A stretch of 64,000 nt of DNA from Palsa-506 sp963707065 (GTDB lineage Bacteria > Actinomycetota > Actinomycetes > Streptosporangiales > Streptosporangiaceae): positions 62,001-126,000 of the forward strand of contig CAVPPJ010000008.1 in the NCBI GenBank assembly GCA_963707065.1, written 5' to 3'. How positions within the stretch are numbered: position 1 is the first letter of the stretch; each line of letters begins with the position of its first letter. Shown in pieces: positions 17,670 through 27,006 of the stretch. Under the pieces are notes generated by a model that was not told the DNA's origin, searched no databases, and was given only the letters and a program-made list of their open reading frames with translations. The position numbers were made by a program, and so were the translations under genes.

Positions 17670-18407
17670 CTAATCGGTGCCGCTCACTGCGGTGTCCCAG
17701 AACTTCTGGATGGGCGGGTAAATCAGCTCGTGATCGCGTGACAGTTCTGCCTTGACGGTCCGGGTCCGGTCGTCGGCCAGTACCTCGATCTGGCCGGCTT
17801 CGACCGCGTCGAGGGCTTGCCGGGCGACCGACTCGGGGGTGTCTTTGGGCGCGTTGGTCAGGGCGGCCATGTCGGTATCGATGAAGCTGGCGTGCACGGC
17901 GACCACGAGGGTGTGCTGGTGGTGCAGTTCGAGGCGGACGCCGTTGGTCAGCGCCCAGGCCGCTGCCTTGGAGGCGCCGTAGGAGGCGTCGAACGGGTTG
18001 CTGTAGAAGCTGGTGACCGACAGCATGTTGATGATCGCGCCGCCGCCGTTAGCGGCCAGCACGGGCGCGAAGGCGCGGCACATGCTCAGCGTGCCGAAGT
18101 AGTTGGTCTCCATCTCGGCCCGGGCGGCGTCCAGGTCCGGCGCGCCCGTGAACGTGCTGTATTTCAGCACCCCCGCGTTGTTCACCAGCAAGGTGACGTC
18201 CGCGCACTGCGCTGCGACCCGGGCGACACGGTCCGCGTCGGTGATATCCAGGGCGATGGGCATCACGCCGGGCTCGGTGACGGCGGCAGGATCACGCGCG
18301 GCGCCGTAGACCTTGCCCGCACCCCGGGCGACCAGCTCACGCGCATACACCCGGCCGAGGCCCCGGTTAGCACCGGTGACCAGGGCAACCGACCGGCTGA
18401 TCTTCAT
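17670..18407 (-). CDS. SDR family oxidoreductase
   Basis: A 245-residue classical SDR: VTGANRGLGR at about 10-19, NNAG near 90, a Ser in NMLSVTSFYS and the YGASK Tyr/Lys pair near 152. The variant active-site loop resembles carbonyl-reductase-like short SDRs. The ATG at 18407 with AAGGAG five bases upstream is clearly right, although the open frame continues upstream as far as 19106 through the tRNA-like fragment region. Substrate unknown. Confidence 0.85.
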   Translation of the reverse strand: MKISRSVALVTGANRGLGRVYARELVARGAGKVYGAARDPAAVTEPGVMPIALDITDADRVARVAAQCADVTLLVNNAGVLKYSTFTGAPDLDAARAEMETNYFGTLSMCRAFAPVLAANGGGAIINMLSVTSFYSNPFDASYGASKAAAWALTNGVRLELHHQHTLVVAVHASFIDTDMAALTNAPKDTPESVARQALDAVEAGQIEVLADDRTRTVKAELSRDHELIYPPIQKFWDTAVSGTD

Positions 18408-18691
18408 GGCTCTCCTTGGCGATTGCGTGGGAGACGATGTGGGTGTCGGCGGCGAAGTCCATGTTCTGGTGCACCGGGCGCCCCGCCCACCGCTCGCCTT
18501 GCGCCTGCAGGCATGGGGTTGTCCTTTCCATATCATCATCCGGCCGCACCGGGCTGTGCCATCGCGGATTGACCATCTTTTCCGGGCAGCGGGCGTGATG
18601 ACAAAGCCAATGCCACGGGCAGTACCGCGAATCGGGCACTCCGGCCGGTGCCGCCCGGCGGGAGCCGGGCCACGTCCAGCGACCGCATTAC

Positions 18692-18738
18692 CTCGTCTTA
18701 CAAGCGAGGGGTCACTGGTTCGAAACCAGTTGCTCCCG
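18692..18738 (+). other. 3' half of a tRNA-Val(TAC)-like gene; candidate att remnant
   Basis: The sequence folds as the 3' half of a tRNA: anticodon stem CTCGT/GCGAG (closing T-G wobble) around loop CTTACAA with anticodon TAC, a 5-nt variable region, T-arm ACTGG-TTCGAAA-CCAGT, and an acceptor 3' strand TGCTCCC. No D-arm or TAGCTCAG-type motif is found at the right distance upstream, although GGGAGC at 18660 could by chance pair with the acceptor strand. A lone tRNA 3' half is the classical scar of tRNA-targeted integration. No integrase is present in the window. Confidence 0.6.
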
Positions 18739-19177
18739 CTGTACGGGGAGGGCCGAGGGAACTGGGGGTGCCAAGGTCCGCGGCGTGTGCCTGAAGGATG
18801 TGCTGCGGCAGGGAGTGGGTCAGTGAGTCCAGCAGGAGGTGGCCGGCGCGGAAGTAGGCTGCGGTTGGCCGGACGCGCTGGCAGGGGATGAGTTCGAGGG
18901 CGGTCCTTGCGGGTGACCAGGTCCAGCGGTCGATGTCCAGCCTCATCCGCAGCAGCGGGCGCAGTCGTCCCCGGGCCAGGCGGATCTCCACCCGGCAGGT
19001 ACCGGTGTCGCGATTGTGCTCGGCCGGCCCGCGCACCAGGCTGTGACCGATGCGCAGTTCGCTGTCCTGCCCCGTGCGCTGCCAGCTTTCCAGTGCGGCC
19101 ACGCATGTCCCGAACGGGATGTCCACGATCCGCCGGAACGACAGCCAGGCCGGAACGGAGCGCGTGCCCGCGGTCAT
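18698..19177 (-). CDS. Hypothetical actinobacterial protein, C-terminus altered
   Basis: A 159-residue protein of unknown function. The first 120 residues (ending about LLLDSLTHSLPQHI) resemble a conserved actinobacterial family that begins with a WLSFRRIVDIPF segment and contains an LRPLLRMRLDIDRW core. The last residues, GATGFEPVTPRL, are the antisense translation of the tRNA-like fragment, so the native C-terminus has probably been replaced at a recombination junction near 18780. The ATG at 19177 has a moderate GCGAGG site. Confidence 0.6.
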   Translation of the reverse strand: MTAGTRSVPAWLSFRRIVDIPFGTCVAALESWQRTGQDSELRIGHSLVRGPAEHNRDTGTCRVEIRLARGRLRPLLRMRLDIDRWTWSPARTALELIPCQRVRPTAAYFRAGHLLLDSLTHSLPQHILQAHAADLGTPSSLGPPRTAGATGFEPVTPRL

Positions 19178-19403
19178 GCTGGCCTCGCCGCCCGGGTAGC
19201 GAGCCTGGCGGACGCTGCTTCGCCGACTGCCCGCAGTGCGCCGGGCGGGCCCGCGCGCCTGCGGGCCCGGCGGCGGATGCGCGGGATACGGTTCATGACG
19301 ATTTCCTCACTCAATATTTCGTGCTGGGCAACTACCCCTGACCTGGCGGATTGCCACCCGATACCTCTCGATACGCTCGTCCGAATTCGTCGTTCTTGCG
19401 GCT

Positions 19404-19643
19404 TTACGGATCCGTGTAGAGGTCGATCCAGCGAACGTCCGCCTGGTTCGGCTTGATCACGATCGAGCCGCCGACGCGGCCGTTCGGATGGTCCGCGTGA
19501 TACATGTTGGGGCCGCCAAGGAATCCGTTACGCAGTGCCCAATCGTTCACGCGGCGGGCTCGGCGCCTCGCGGAGCAGGCCACGCCGAACAGATAGTTAA
19601 GTTCGGCGGCGGTCTCGCTAGGGGATGTGGACTGGTTGCCCAT
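19404..19643 (-). CDS. Hypothetical protein, coupled to upstream gene
   Basis: A 79-residue protein, not recognised. It has a basic helix (ARRRARRVNDWALRNG) and a C-terminal GGSIVIKPNQADVRWIDLY segment. ATG 19643 has GGAG eleven bases upstream and lies inside the last 26 bases of the preceding gene in another frame, suggesting translational coupling. No signal peptide or membrane segment. Confidence 0.5.
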   Translation of the reverse strand: MGNQSTSPSETAAELNYLFGVACSARRRARRVNDWALRNGFLGGPNMYHADHPNGRVGGSIVIKPNQADVRWIDLYTDP

Positions 19644-20196
19644 CGGTCGACGAGCTCCAATCGGGGCGCGCCGAGACCCGCACGTCCAGGGCCAGCCCGT
19701 GCAAAGTTGCCCCGTCACTGGGCGTTACACCCACTCGCACGGTCCAGCCGTCACCCGGGCGGGTGTCCTGGACGTAATGCAAGTATCCGGACCCGCGTGC
19801 CGGGTCCAGGATCGCGGAAAGCGTCTCGCCCAGGATCGCTACATCGGCGCTATCGGATATCTGCCCCGGGCCGAGTGGAGCCCAGACCGCCTGCCCCCCT
19901 GGCACCGCGGTTTCCCGGTGCCAATAGCTGACATAGTTCGCAGCCACGTCAGCGGCAGGAGCGACGAAACGGACACCCCGATCTGCCGCGGCGAGGAACA
20001 CGCACGCGTCAGCGAGGTCCAGATGGCACGTCGCATCGGTGTGAACCACTTCGAACTGCAGCGTGCGCGGCATGGCGTCCTCGGCCTCGCGGCCGGCGAG
20101 GCCGAGCCCCTCGATGCTGATCGCGGCGGCCACGTAGGAGCCGAACTCACCGGCACCGGCGGTGAACCGGGAGCACATGTCCTGGGTGATCGTCAT
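19618..20196 (-). CDS. Hypothetical protein, no recognised domain
   Basis: A 192-residue acidic protein, not recognised. It has an N-terminal helical part, a LQFEVVHTDATCHLDLADA strand region and a C-terminal DGWTVRVGVTPSDG segment that looks beta-rich. The ATG at 20196 overlaps (ATGA) the stop of a short open frame ending LRDAPRTRDEAR, which may be the end of a lost upstream gene. Paired with the following 79-residue protein. No signal peptide is visible. Confidence 0.5.
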   Translation of the reverse strand: MTITQDMCSRFTAGAGEFGSYVAAAISIEGLGLAGREAEDAMPRTLQFEVVHTDATCHLDLADACVFLAAADRGVRFVAPAADVAANYVSYWHRETAVPGGQAVWAPLGPGQISDSADVAILGETLSAILDPARGSGYLHYVQDTRPGDGWTVRVGVTPSDGATLHGLALDVRVSARPDWSSSTDGQPVHIP

Positions 20197-20451
20197 CGGG
20201 CCTCATCTCGGGTACGGGGAGCGTCTCGCAACGCGCCAACCAAAGCGTCTCCCGGGTCAATGACGAGGCACCAGGACTGTTTCCACTTCGGACACAGGCA
20301 TTGACCCGGCGATCGCAAGTGGATTGACGGGGTCGCGGGCCATTTCGTCGGCGAGGCCGACCCGGATGCAGGTCCGTGCGGTCGCCGACGACCTGCGCCA
20401 CGACGAACCGCGAACCCGCCTGCGCTGCCGCAGCTGACGGCCGCTGGCGCC

Positions 20452-21360
20452 TCAGACGAGGGCGTCGGGCGGCACCGCCTGAAAAGCGTTGAGCAGCTCC
20501 TGGACGGCACCACGATGGTCATCGCTACGGCGCGCGGCATAAAAACCCATCCGCGGACCGCCGAGCAGCGTGACCGCGCGCAGTTGCGGGCCGAGTAGCG
20601 GACGCATCATCGCGACGTTCGTTATGACCGCGTCACCCCCGGCGACTTTGCGCAGCACGCTGGCATGATCCTGCGCGTCGATCTCGACCAGCTGCGCCTC
20701 GTGCTTTGATCGCAGGTCGGCCAGCCAGAACGGGGCCATCCACTCCTCGGGGACAGCGGGACTGTAGAGCATCGGCTCCTCGCAGAACTGCTCCACGTCG
20801 ATCGAACCGGCATCAGCCAGGCGGTGCCGCGCTGCCACCACACCGATGAGCTCGGTGCCCGCTTGTATGGGATGAGACTCAACCGCCACATGGCGCACGG
20901 AAGAATTGGTCCACAGCACGTCGACACATTGGTCGGGTAGACATCTGGTCAATTCGGTAAACGCGATCTCGCGGACCACGAAACGAGCCTCAGGATAACT
21001 GCGCCGGACGTCCCGGGCGATCAACTTCAGTCCGAGCCGCGGCAGTGATGCGAGCGTACCGGCGGGGAAGCCGATCCGCACTGTGTAGCGATCGGGCCGC
21101 GTCCGGGCTGTCTCGCGAACGGTGTCGGCATGCGCGAGCAGAGGACCCGCCGCGTCGGCGAAGCGGCGCCCGGCGATCGTCACGCGAACGACCCCGGCTG
21201 GCCCGCGGTCGATGACGGTGACGCCCAGCTGCCGCTCTAGGCGCTGGATGCGCTTGGACAGGGCCGAGGACGTCATGTGCAGGCGGGCGGCCGCACGGCC
21301 GTAGTGTCCCTCCTCCGCCAACACCAGGAAGCTGGCCGCAAGACTGAGGTCTAGGTCCAT
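20452..21360 (-). CDS. LysR-family transcriptional regulator
   Basis: A 302-residue LysR protein: DNA-binding helices GHYGRAAARLHMTSSALSKR at about 18-37, then an effector-binding domain from about residue 90. ATG 21360 (MDLDLS) is chosen because GGGGAGG lies just upstream; an upstream in-frame start at 21438 lacks one. The expected divergent target is missing. Instead a strong ribosome site and ATG at 21561 open a frame that degenerates at once, so the regulated gene may be lost. Confidence 0.88.
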   Translation of the reverse strand: MDLDLSLAASFLVLAEEGHYGRAAARLHMTSSALSKRIQRLERQLGVTVIDRGPAGVVRVTIAGRRFADAAGPLLAHADTVRETARTRPDRYTVRIGFPAGTLASLPRLGLKLIARDVRRSYPEARFVVREIAFTELTRCLPDQCVDVLWTNSSVRHVAVESHPIQAGTELIGVVAARHRLADAGSIDVEQFCEEPMLYSPAVPEEWMAPFWLADLRSKHEAQLVEIDAQDHASVLRKVAGGDAVITNVAMMRPLLGPQLRAVTLLGGPRMGFYAARRSDDHRGAVQELLNAFQAVPPDALV

Positions 21361-21546
21361 CGGCCCTCCCCACCATCGGGTGCCGGCCCGTCGTCCGCCT
21401 AGGAGCAGCCCGTTCACCCAGTCTGACGCATAGGTCAAGGCATTTCGCGTCGTCCACCCCGGACAGGCCGCCGGCTCTACCCGTTAAGGCCGGACACATC
21501 AGGCTTACCGTTATCGATCGCTCCCGGGGTCGCGATGGCCGGGGGA

Positions 21547-21563
21547 GCAGAGGAGGAGGCATG
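21547..21563 (+). promoter_or_regulatory. Orphan strong RBS with ATG, divergent from LysR
   Basis: GAGGAGGAGGC immediately before ATG 21561 is among the best ribosome sites in the window, but the frame (MTAVQLRTA...) shows no family, runs into the terminator hairpin at 21605 and antisense to the next gene. It looks like the surviving start of a deleted LysR target. Confidence 0.35.
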
Positions 21564-21604
21564 ACCGCAGTGCAGCTGCGCACGGCGTGCTCGAGTGCCT
21601 CGAT

Positions 21605-21642
21605 GCGATCGGGTGCCGGCCTGGTCGCCGGCACCCGATCGC
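21605..21642 (-). terminator. Perfect 16-bp hairpin terminator
   Basis: GCGATCGGGTGCCGGC and its exact complement flank a 6-nt loop, 14 nt beyond the stop of the secreted protein gene at 21656. It would terminate that minus-strand message and also stop transcription from the opposite side. Confidence 0.75.
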
Positions 21643-21655
21643 TGGTATGTGCTGG

Positions 21656-22147
21656 TCAGCGGGTCAGGGTGAAGATGAAGTCGTACTCTGATCCGACTGG
21701 GTTGCCAGTGGCGTGGAGCAGCATGGAGCCTTCAGCGCCGGTGTATTTCCCGGTGCCGCCGGTGATGGTGAGCGTGGTGTTGGTGCCGTCGTCGAAGTAG
21801 GGGCCTTCGACGGTGAGGTGGCCGCCGGGAAGCAGGGTTGTCCAGGTGCATTCCCATTCGGTTTTGCCGGTCGCGACAGTGCGGATGCAATAGCCGTTGT
21901 CGGTTGCGATCCGCCGCGTATTGGAGGCGTTGTAGACCGGGTTGTGGAAGCCAAGCACGTCACCCAGGCTGTTCTTGGGCGGATGGAACTGCTGCACCGT
22001 GTCGGTGATCGCGTGCTCGACCACATGGATGGTCATGGGATGACGTGAGGCGTTTGGCGAGCTGGTGCTCGCGACGGCCGCGACGGGCGCGAGCACCAGA
22101 GCGATCCCGGCCGCGGCTGCCGTCATGAGTTTCTTGTTTCGTGTCAT
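21656..22147 (-). CDS. Secreted allene-oxide-cyclase/dirigent-like barrel protein
   Basis: A 163-residue exported protein. Residues 1-30 form a signal peptide (TRNKK, then an Ala/Val/Leu core ending near VAAVAS). The mature part has a repeated strand pattern with FHNPVYN, GYCIRTV, GGHLTVEGPY and LTITGGTGKYTGAEGSM, typical of the allene-oxide-cyclase-like eight-strand barrel found in actinobacterial exoproteins. Two Cys (GYC and WEC) may form a disulphide. Ligand or role unknown. ATG 22147 is preferred over 22159 because GGAGG sits five bases before it. Confidence 0.75.
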   Translation of the reverse strand: MTRNKKLMTAAAAGIALVLAPVAAVASTSSPNASRHPMTIHVVEHAITDTVQQFHPPKNSLGDVLGFHNPVYNASNTRRIATDNGYCIRTVATGKTEWECTWTTLLPGGHLTVEGPYFDDGTNTTLTITGGTGKYTGAEGSMLLHATGNPVGSEYDFIFTLTR

Positions 22148-22333
22148 CCCTGCCTCCATGTTGAAATCGGTATATTGACCGAGCCTACGTCGATCATCTC
22201 GCGAGCCTCAGCGCCGTCACGCATCCCGTCTCGGGTGCTGGGCAGCCCGCCGGGCCCGGCCACGGGCTCGCCCGGCCAGGACAACCGGACGTGCGTTTAC
22301 TGAGCGGCCCGGCGGCTCAGCTGGTTCAGCTGG

Positions 22334-22438
22334 TTATGCGAGGCGTGCGTGGAGGTGCATGTCATGCCAGCCGTCGGCATGGCGGGCGTGCTGGCGCATT
22401 GTCCCTTCCGGGCGAAGGCCAGCCTGGGCGCCGAGAAG
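22334..22438 (-). pseudogene. C-terminal stub of a GNAT (RimJ/RimL-type) acetyltransferase
   Basis: Between two stops, 34 codons read LLGAQAGLRPEGTMRQHARH followed by ADGWHDMHLHARLA, the hallmark end of RimJ/RimL-type N-acetyltransferases (LGFRxEGxxRQHxRxxDGWxDMxLYxxL). Nothing matching the acetyl-CoA-binding region is found upstream in any frame, and a TAG precedes the stub. It is a decayed remnant and cannot make an enzyme. The surrounding 360 nt hold nothing else. Confidence 0.7.
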
Positions 22439-22519
22439 CTAGCGCCGATCAGGCGGCTGGTCAGCTGCGGGGCTGCGCAGTCTGCGAAGCTCAGGTCGCC
22501 TGCGGCGTAAGTTGAGAAT

Positions 22520-23551
22520 ATGGACTATCGCACTTTGGGGCGTAGCGGCTGCGCAGTGTCAAGTTTCTGCCTGGGGACCATGACCTTCGGGTCGGAGGCG
22601 GATGAGCATGGTGCGCATGAGCAGCTCGATCGTTTCGCCGAGGCAGGCGGCACGCTGGTCGATACGGCCGATGTGTATAGCGGCGGGATGTCGGAGGAAA
22701 TCATCGGCCGCTGGTTCGCCAGCCGGCCGGCCGAGATCACCGAGCCGGTGGTGCTGGCCACGAAGGGCCGTTTCGGGCTGGTTGATTCCCCGAACGGTGC
22801 CGGGCTGTCGGCGCGGCACCTGACGCGCGCGCTTGACGGGTCGTTGCGCAGGCTGGGGCTCGAGGCGGTTGACCTGTATCAGGTCCACGCTTTTGATCCG
22901 TGGACGCCGCTGGAGGAGACGCTGCGCACGCTCGACGGGTTCGTGCGGGCCGGCAAGATCCGCTACTACGGGCTGTCTAACTTCACCGGCTGGCAGCTGA
23001 CAAAAGCCGTGCATCTGGCCCGCGCGCTGAACGTCGCCGGGCCGGTGACGCTTCAGCCGCAGTACAGCCTGCTAGTGCGGGAGATCGAGTGGGAAATCGT
23101 GCCTGCTGCGGTGGACGCGGGCCTGGGGCTGCTGCCGTGGAGCCCGCTCGGCGGGGGCTGGCTGTCGGGCAAGTACAAGCGTGATGAGCGCCCGGCCGGC
23201 GCCACCCGCCTGGGCGAGGACCCGGGCCGCGGCATGGAGGCCTATGACAGGCGGGGCACGCAGCGCACCTGGCAGGTCATCGACGCGGTCCAGAAAGTCG
23301 CCGGTGAACGCGGTGTCTCGATGGCTGAGGTAGCGCTGGCCTGGGTGACCGGCAGGCCCGGGGTCACCTCGACGATCCTCGGTGCCCGCACCGCCGACCA
23401 ACTTGAGGCCAACCTTCGCGCGGCCGGGCTGCGCCTCAGCACAGCGGAAACCGCCGCCCTCAACGCGGCCAGCGACCCGCAGGCAGCTGACTATCCGTAC
23501 GGCGAAATGGGCACAGAGCAACGCGACCGCCGCCTCGCCGGCGGCCCGTAA
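22520..23551 (+). CDS. Aldo/keto reductase
   Basis: A 343-residue NADPH-dependent aldo/keto reductase. The full catalytic tetrad is visible: Asp and Tyr in DTADVYSGG, Lys in VLATKGRFG and His in LYQVHAFDPW. The C-terminal cofactor loop is STILGARTADQL. It belongs to the larger YajO/AKR11-like group and is complete, unlike its neighbours on both sides. Likely role: reduction of aldehydes or sugars in the cytosol; substrate unknown. Confidence 0.9.
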   Translation: MDYRTLGRSGCAVSSFCLGTMTFGSEADEHGAHEQLDRFAEAGGTLVDTADVYSGGMSEEIIGRWFASRPAEITEPVVLATKGRFGLVDSPNGAGLSARHLTRALDGSLRRLGLEAVDLYQVHAFDPWTPLEETLRTLDGFVRAGKIRYYGLSNFTGWQLTKAVHLARALNVAGPVTLQPQYSLLVREIEWEIVPAAVDAGLGLLPWSPLGGGWLSGKYKRDERPAGATRLGEDPGRGMEAYDRRGTQRTWQVIDAVQKVAGERGVSMAEVALAWVTGRPGVTSTILGARTADQLEANLRAAGLRLSTAETAALNAASDPQAADYPYGEMGTEQRDRRLAGGP

Positions 23552-23709
23552 ACCCGGCATGCTTCCAGCGCCTGATTCTCCGACGGCCGGGGGACGCTAG
23601 CGGCCGCGATGCAGGCCGCCGGAGCGGTGTTCACGGTTACCACCCCGTTTGCGGCCGGCCGGACGCCGAACTGCCCCAGGCCACGCGATCTTCGGTTGTG
23701 GGCGTGGTG

Positions 23710-26491
23710 CTACGGGATCAGGCCCAGCTGCCGGGCGCGCGTGACAGCCTCGGTGCGATTGGCCGCGCCGAGCTTGCCCAGCACGTGGCTGACGTGCTTC
23801 TTGACGGTGTCGAGGGTGACCACGAGCTGGCCGGCGATGGCCTGGTTCGACCTGCCCGCGGCCAGCATTTCGAGCACTTCCAGCTCGCGGCTGGTGAGCG
23901 GCTCGACAATGCCCGATATAGCCGCAGTGGCCCCTGGCCGGGAATCTGGCGTCGGGTGCCCGGCGTCGAGGGCCCGCTGGAGCCGCGCCAGGCAGCCGAG
24001 CGGGACCTGTGCGGCGGCCTCGCCGGACCGCTGGGCCGCGACCAGCCGGACCAGCAGCGCGGCTATCGGCGCGCCCTCGTCGGCGAAGACCCGGACGTAG
24101 CCTTGTGGGCAGGCCAGCGTCAGAGTCGCGGCCAGGGCGTTCACTGCCGCGGTCTCCTCGCCGCTGGCCGCCAGGGCCAGCGCCCGCAGCGCGCCGGTCT
24201 CGATGAGGCTGCCTGCCCGGTCCTGGGCTGCCGCCGCCGCGTGCAGCCGATCCAGCAGGGCCAGTGCCTGGCCGGAAAGGTCTTGTGCGAGCAGGACGCG
24301 GGCCAGCACCAGATGCCCCGGCTCGCTGGAGTAGTCCAGCTCGTCGTCCGCGGCCAGGCCGCGCTCGGCCGCCCAGCGGGCGGCGGCGGCCAGGTCACCC
24401 TGGGCCAGCAGCAGCCGTGCTCGCTGCGCCGGGACCGGGTTGAGCAGGCCCGCCGGGCCCGGCGCAACCCGCCCGGCCTCGCCGATCGCCTCCAGCGCTC
24501 CGGCCGGGTCACCGGTGGCCTGCCGGATCCATGCCAGCGTCACCAGGCCGGCGGCCAGCGGCGGGGTGTAGGCCAGCTGGCGGCACAGCGCGATGCCCAC
24601 GGTGACGTGCTCCAGGGCGCTGTCGAGCTCGTTCCGCTGGTAGGCGACCTCGGCCAGGCCCACGTACGCCGGCCAGCGGCGGCAGCGGCGGCCGGCCGGG
24701 CGGCGCGGTGAGCTCCAGCGCCTGCTGGTAGGTCTGGGCGGACGCGTCCAGACGGCCCCGCGCGTGCTGAACCTGGCCAAGTATGTGGCGGGCCCAGGCG
24801 GTGATAGCGGGCCTGTCGGCCCATCCGGCGATGCTGGGCGCGAAGGCACGCTCGGCCTCGGCGACCCGGCCGCGGAGCCATTCAGCCACGGCCAGGTTGC
24901 ACCGGGTGACGTATTCCAGCAGCCGCTCGTCCTCGCCCAGCCCGGCCAGGGCTTGGGACGCGAACGCGGCCGTGGCCTCGGCGTCACCGCGGTGCTGGGC
25001 GAGATTGCTGCGATGGAGCGCGATCAGTGCAGGGACGTTCACCAGCAGGCTGGCAGCGCTGCCAGCCGTCGGCTTGAACGGCTCCTCGGCCGCGCCTGCG
25101 GCCGCGCGCTCGGCCGCGTCTAGCAGCGGCTCCACCGCCTCCACGCGGCCAGCAGCGGCTGCCAGCTGGGCTTGCGCCAGCAGCAGCCTGGGACGGGACC
25201 GGACGAACTCAGCGGGCAGCCCCGACAGCCATCGCTGAGTCGTCGCCGCTTCGCCGCGCAGGCCGTAGACCAGGTCAAACTCCTGCTCGATCAGCCGGGC
25301 AGCCCTGGCGGTGTCGCCCGCGGCCAGCGCGTGCCGGATCGCGTCATCGGCGAGCCCGTGCTGCTCATACCAGGCGGCGGCGTTGCGGTGCAGCGGTACC
25401 GCCCGGGCGGGCTGTTCGTCTTGCAGGCGCGCGCGCAGCAGGTCGGCGAACAGGTGGTGGTAGCGCCACCAGCCGCGCACCTCATCCAGCGGCAGCAGGA
25501 ACAGTCCCGCCCGCTCCACCCGCTCCAGCATCGCCTGGCTCCCCGTCTGGCTCGTCACCGCGTCGCACAGCGGCCCGCTGAGCCGGTCCAGCACCGAGGT
25601 CTCCAGCAGGAACGCGCGCATCTGCCCGTCCTGGCGGTCGAGCACCTCTTCGGCTAGGTAGTCCAGGACGTAACGGTGGCTGCCGGCGAACGCGGCCACG
25701 AACCCGGCGATATCGGGCTGCCCGCGCAGTGACAGCGCAGCCAGCTGCAGCCCCGCTGCCCACCCCTCGGTGCGTGCCGCCAGCGCCGCCACGGCCGCGT
25801 CGGGCAGCGCCGCGCCAGGAGCGGCCGCCGCCTGCTGCAGCAATGCCGCCGCCTCGCCGCTGGTGAACCGCAGCTCGGCGGCGCGCAGCTCGGCCAGCTG
25901 CCCGCGGGCTCGCAGCCTGGCCAGCGGCAGCGACGGATCGGAGCGGCTGGCCAGCACCAGGCAAAGGCTCGGCGGGCGGTGCTCCAGCAGGAATCCGAGC
26001 GACGCGTGTACCGGCTGAGAGCTGATCAGATGATAGTCATCAAGGATCAGCACTGTCTCATCGTCCCCGCCGGGCTGGGCGGCCAGCTCGTTGATCAGCG
26101 CGGTCACCAGTCCCTCGAACGAGGCCGCCGCGGGGGAGCCGAGCAAAGCGCCCGCCCGCGCGCCGATCCCTGGCCGCACCCGGTCCAGCGCGGCCACTGC
26201 GTGGCGCCAGAACCGGGCCGGATCATTGTCGGCGGCGTCCAGCGACAGCCACGCGGCCTGCCGCTGGCCGGACCGGGCCCAGTCGGCCAGCAGCACTGTC
26301 TTGCCGTATCCGGCCGGGGCGCAGATCAGGACCAGGCCCCGGCTCAATCCCTCGTCGAGTTGTTCGGCCAGGCGCGGGCGGGGCACGAAGCCCGGCCGTG
26401 GCCCGGGGACATGCAGCTTGGTGGCTAGCAGAACATCCCGCTCTGACGCGGCTAGCGCTGCTCCGGGCGCTGCGGGCGGCGGCTCAGCCAT
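23710..26491 (-). pseudogene. MalT-like LuxR regulator broken by a frameshift
   Basis: Two overlapping frames make one gene. The 5' part (from ATG 26491) carries the P-loop APAGYGKTV at 58-66 and Walker B LILDDYH at about 148-154. The 3' part carries the helical repeats from AYVGLAEVAYQRNELDS on and the LuxR helix-turn-helix (LTSRELEVLEMLAAGRSNQ to LGAANRTEAV). The switch is in the GC-rich run around 24673-24700: PPLPPLA in one frame leads directly into PAYVGLAEV in the other if one base is removed. Joined, the product is about 925 residues, the normal family length. Either a recent inactivation or a sequencing error. Confidence 0.8.
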
Positions 26492-26748
26492 CGGAAACCC
26501 GCACGCTCAGTGCCTCCGGCCCTACTCCGCGTCGCTGCTGGAATGACCCATAGTAATGGCCGGCTGGGCAGCGCCCTGCAGTTGCGCCGCCACCTGTCCG
26601 CCGATCGGATTTCACCGCACAGGCGGCCATCCCGCCTGCCTCCCCGAATAATCCGTCTGCAAAACATGCGCCAGAGCAAGCAGCGAATCCTGGCCCGCTC
26701 ACCAAGAAGTTGATCCCGAGGTCAGGAGAGGCAGGAGAGCAGATCAGG

Positions 26749-26850
26749 TCAGCTTGCGAGTAACGGCAGCAGCTCGGCGAGGAACCGGCCCGGGTGCTCG
26801 AGGTGCGGGATATGCCCGCAGTCGGGTACTACCACCCGGGCTGGGCCCCT
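26749..26850 (-). pseudogene. C-terminal stub of an alpha/beta-hydrolase
   Basis: After a TAG, 33 codons read RGPARVVVPDCGHIPHLEHP then GRFLAELLPLLAS and stop. This is the typical end of alpha/beta-hydrolases, with the catalytic-His motif CGHIPHLEHP. The rest of the gene (lid, nucleophile elbow, Asp) is absent from the 515-nt gap 26492-27006, in which nothing else is seen. Confidence 0.7.
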
Positions 26851-27006
26851 CTAGGACGCGGCGGGAACGCCGTTTGCTGTTTGGCCCGATAAGAGTGCGC
26901 CGCCCGGCCGGGGCTGTTAGCGTGCCGTGAGTCAGGCGCCGATCAGGCTATGTCCGGCTAAAAGGCCCAGGCCAGAGAAGCGTGCAATCGCGACGTGAGG
27001 ATACCT

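Noticed and set aside
18660..18738. A complete tRNA gene from GGGAGCC at 18660 to TGCTCCC
   Set aside because: The ends can pair, but 25 bases lie between the acceptor and the anticodon stem with no D-stem or D-loop consensus; the 3' half alone is convincing.
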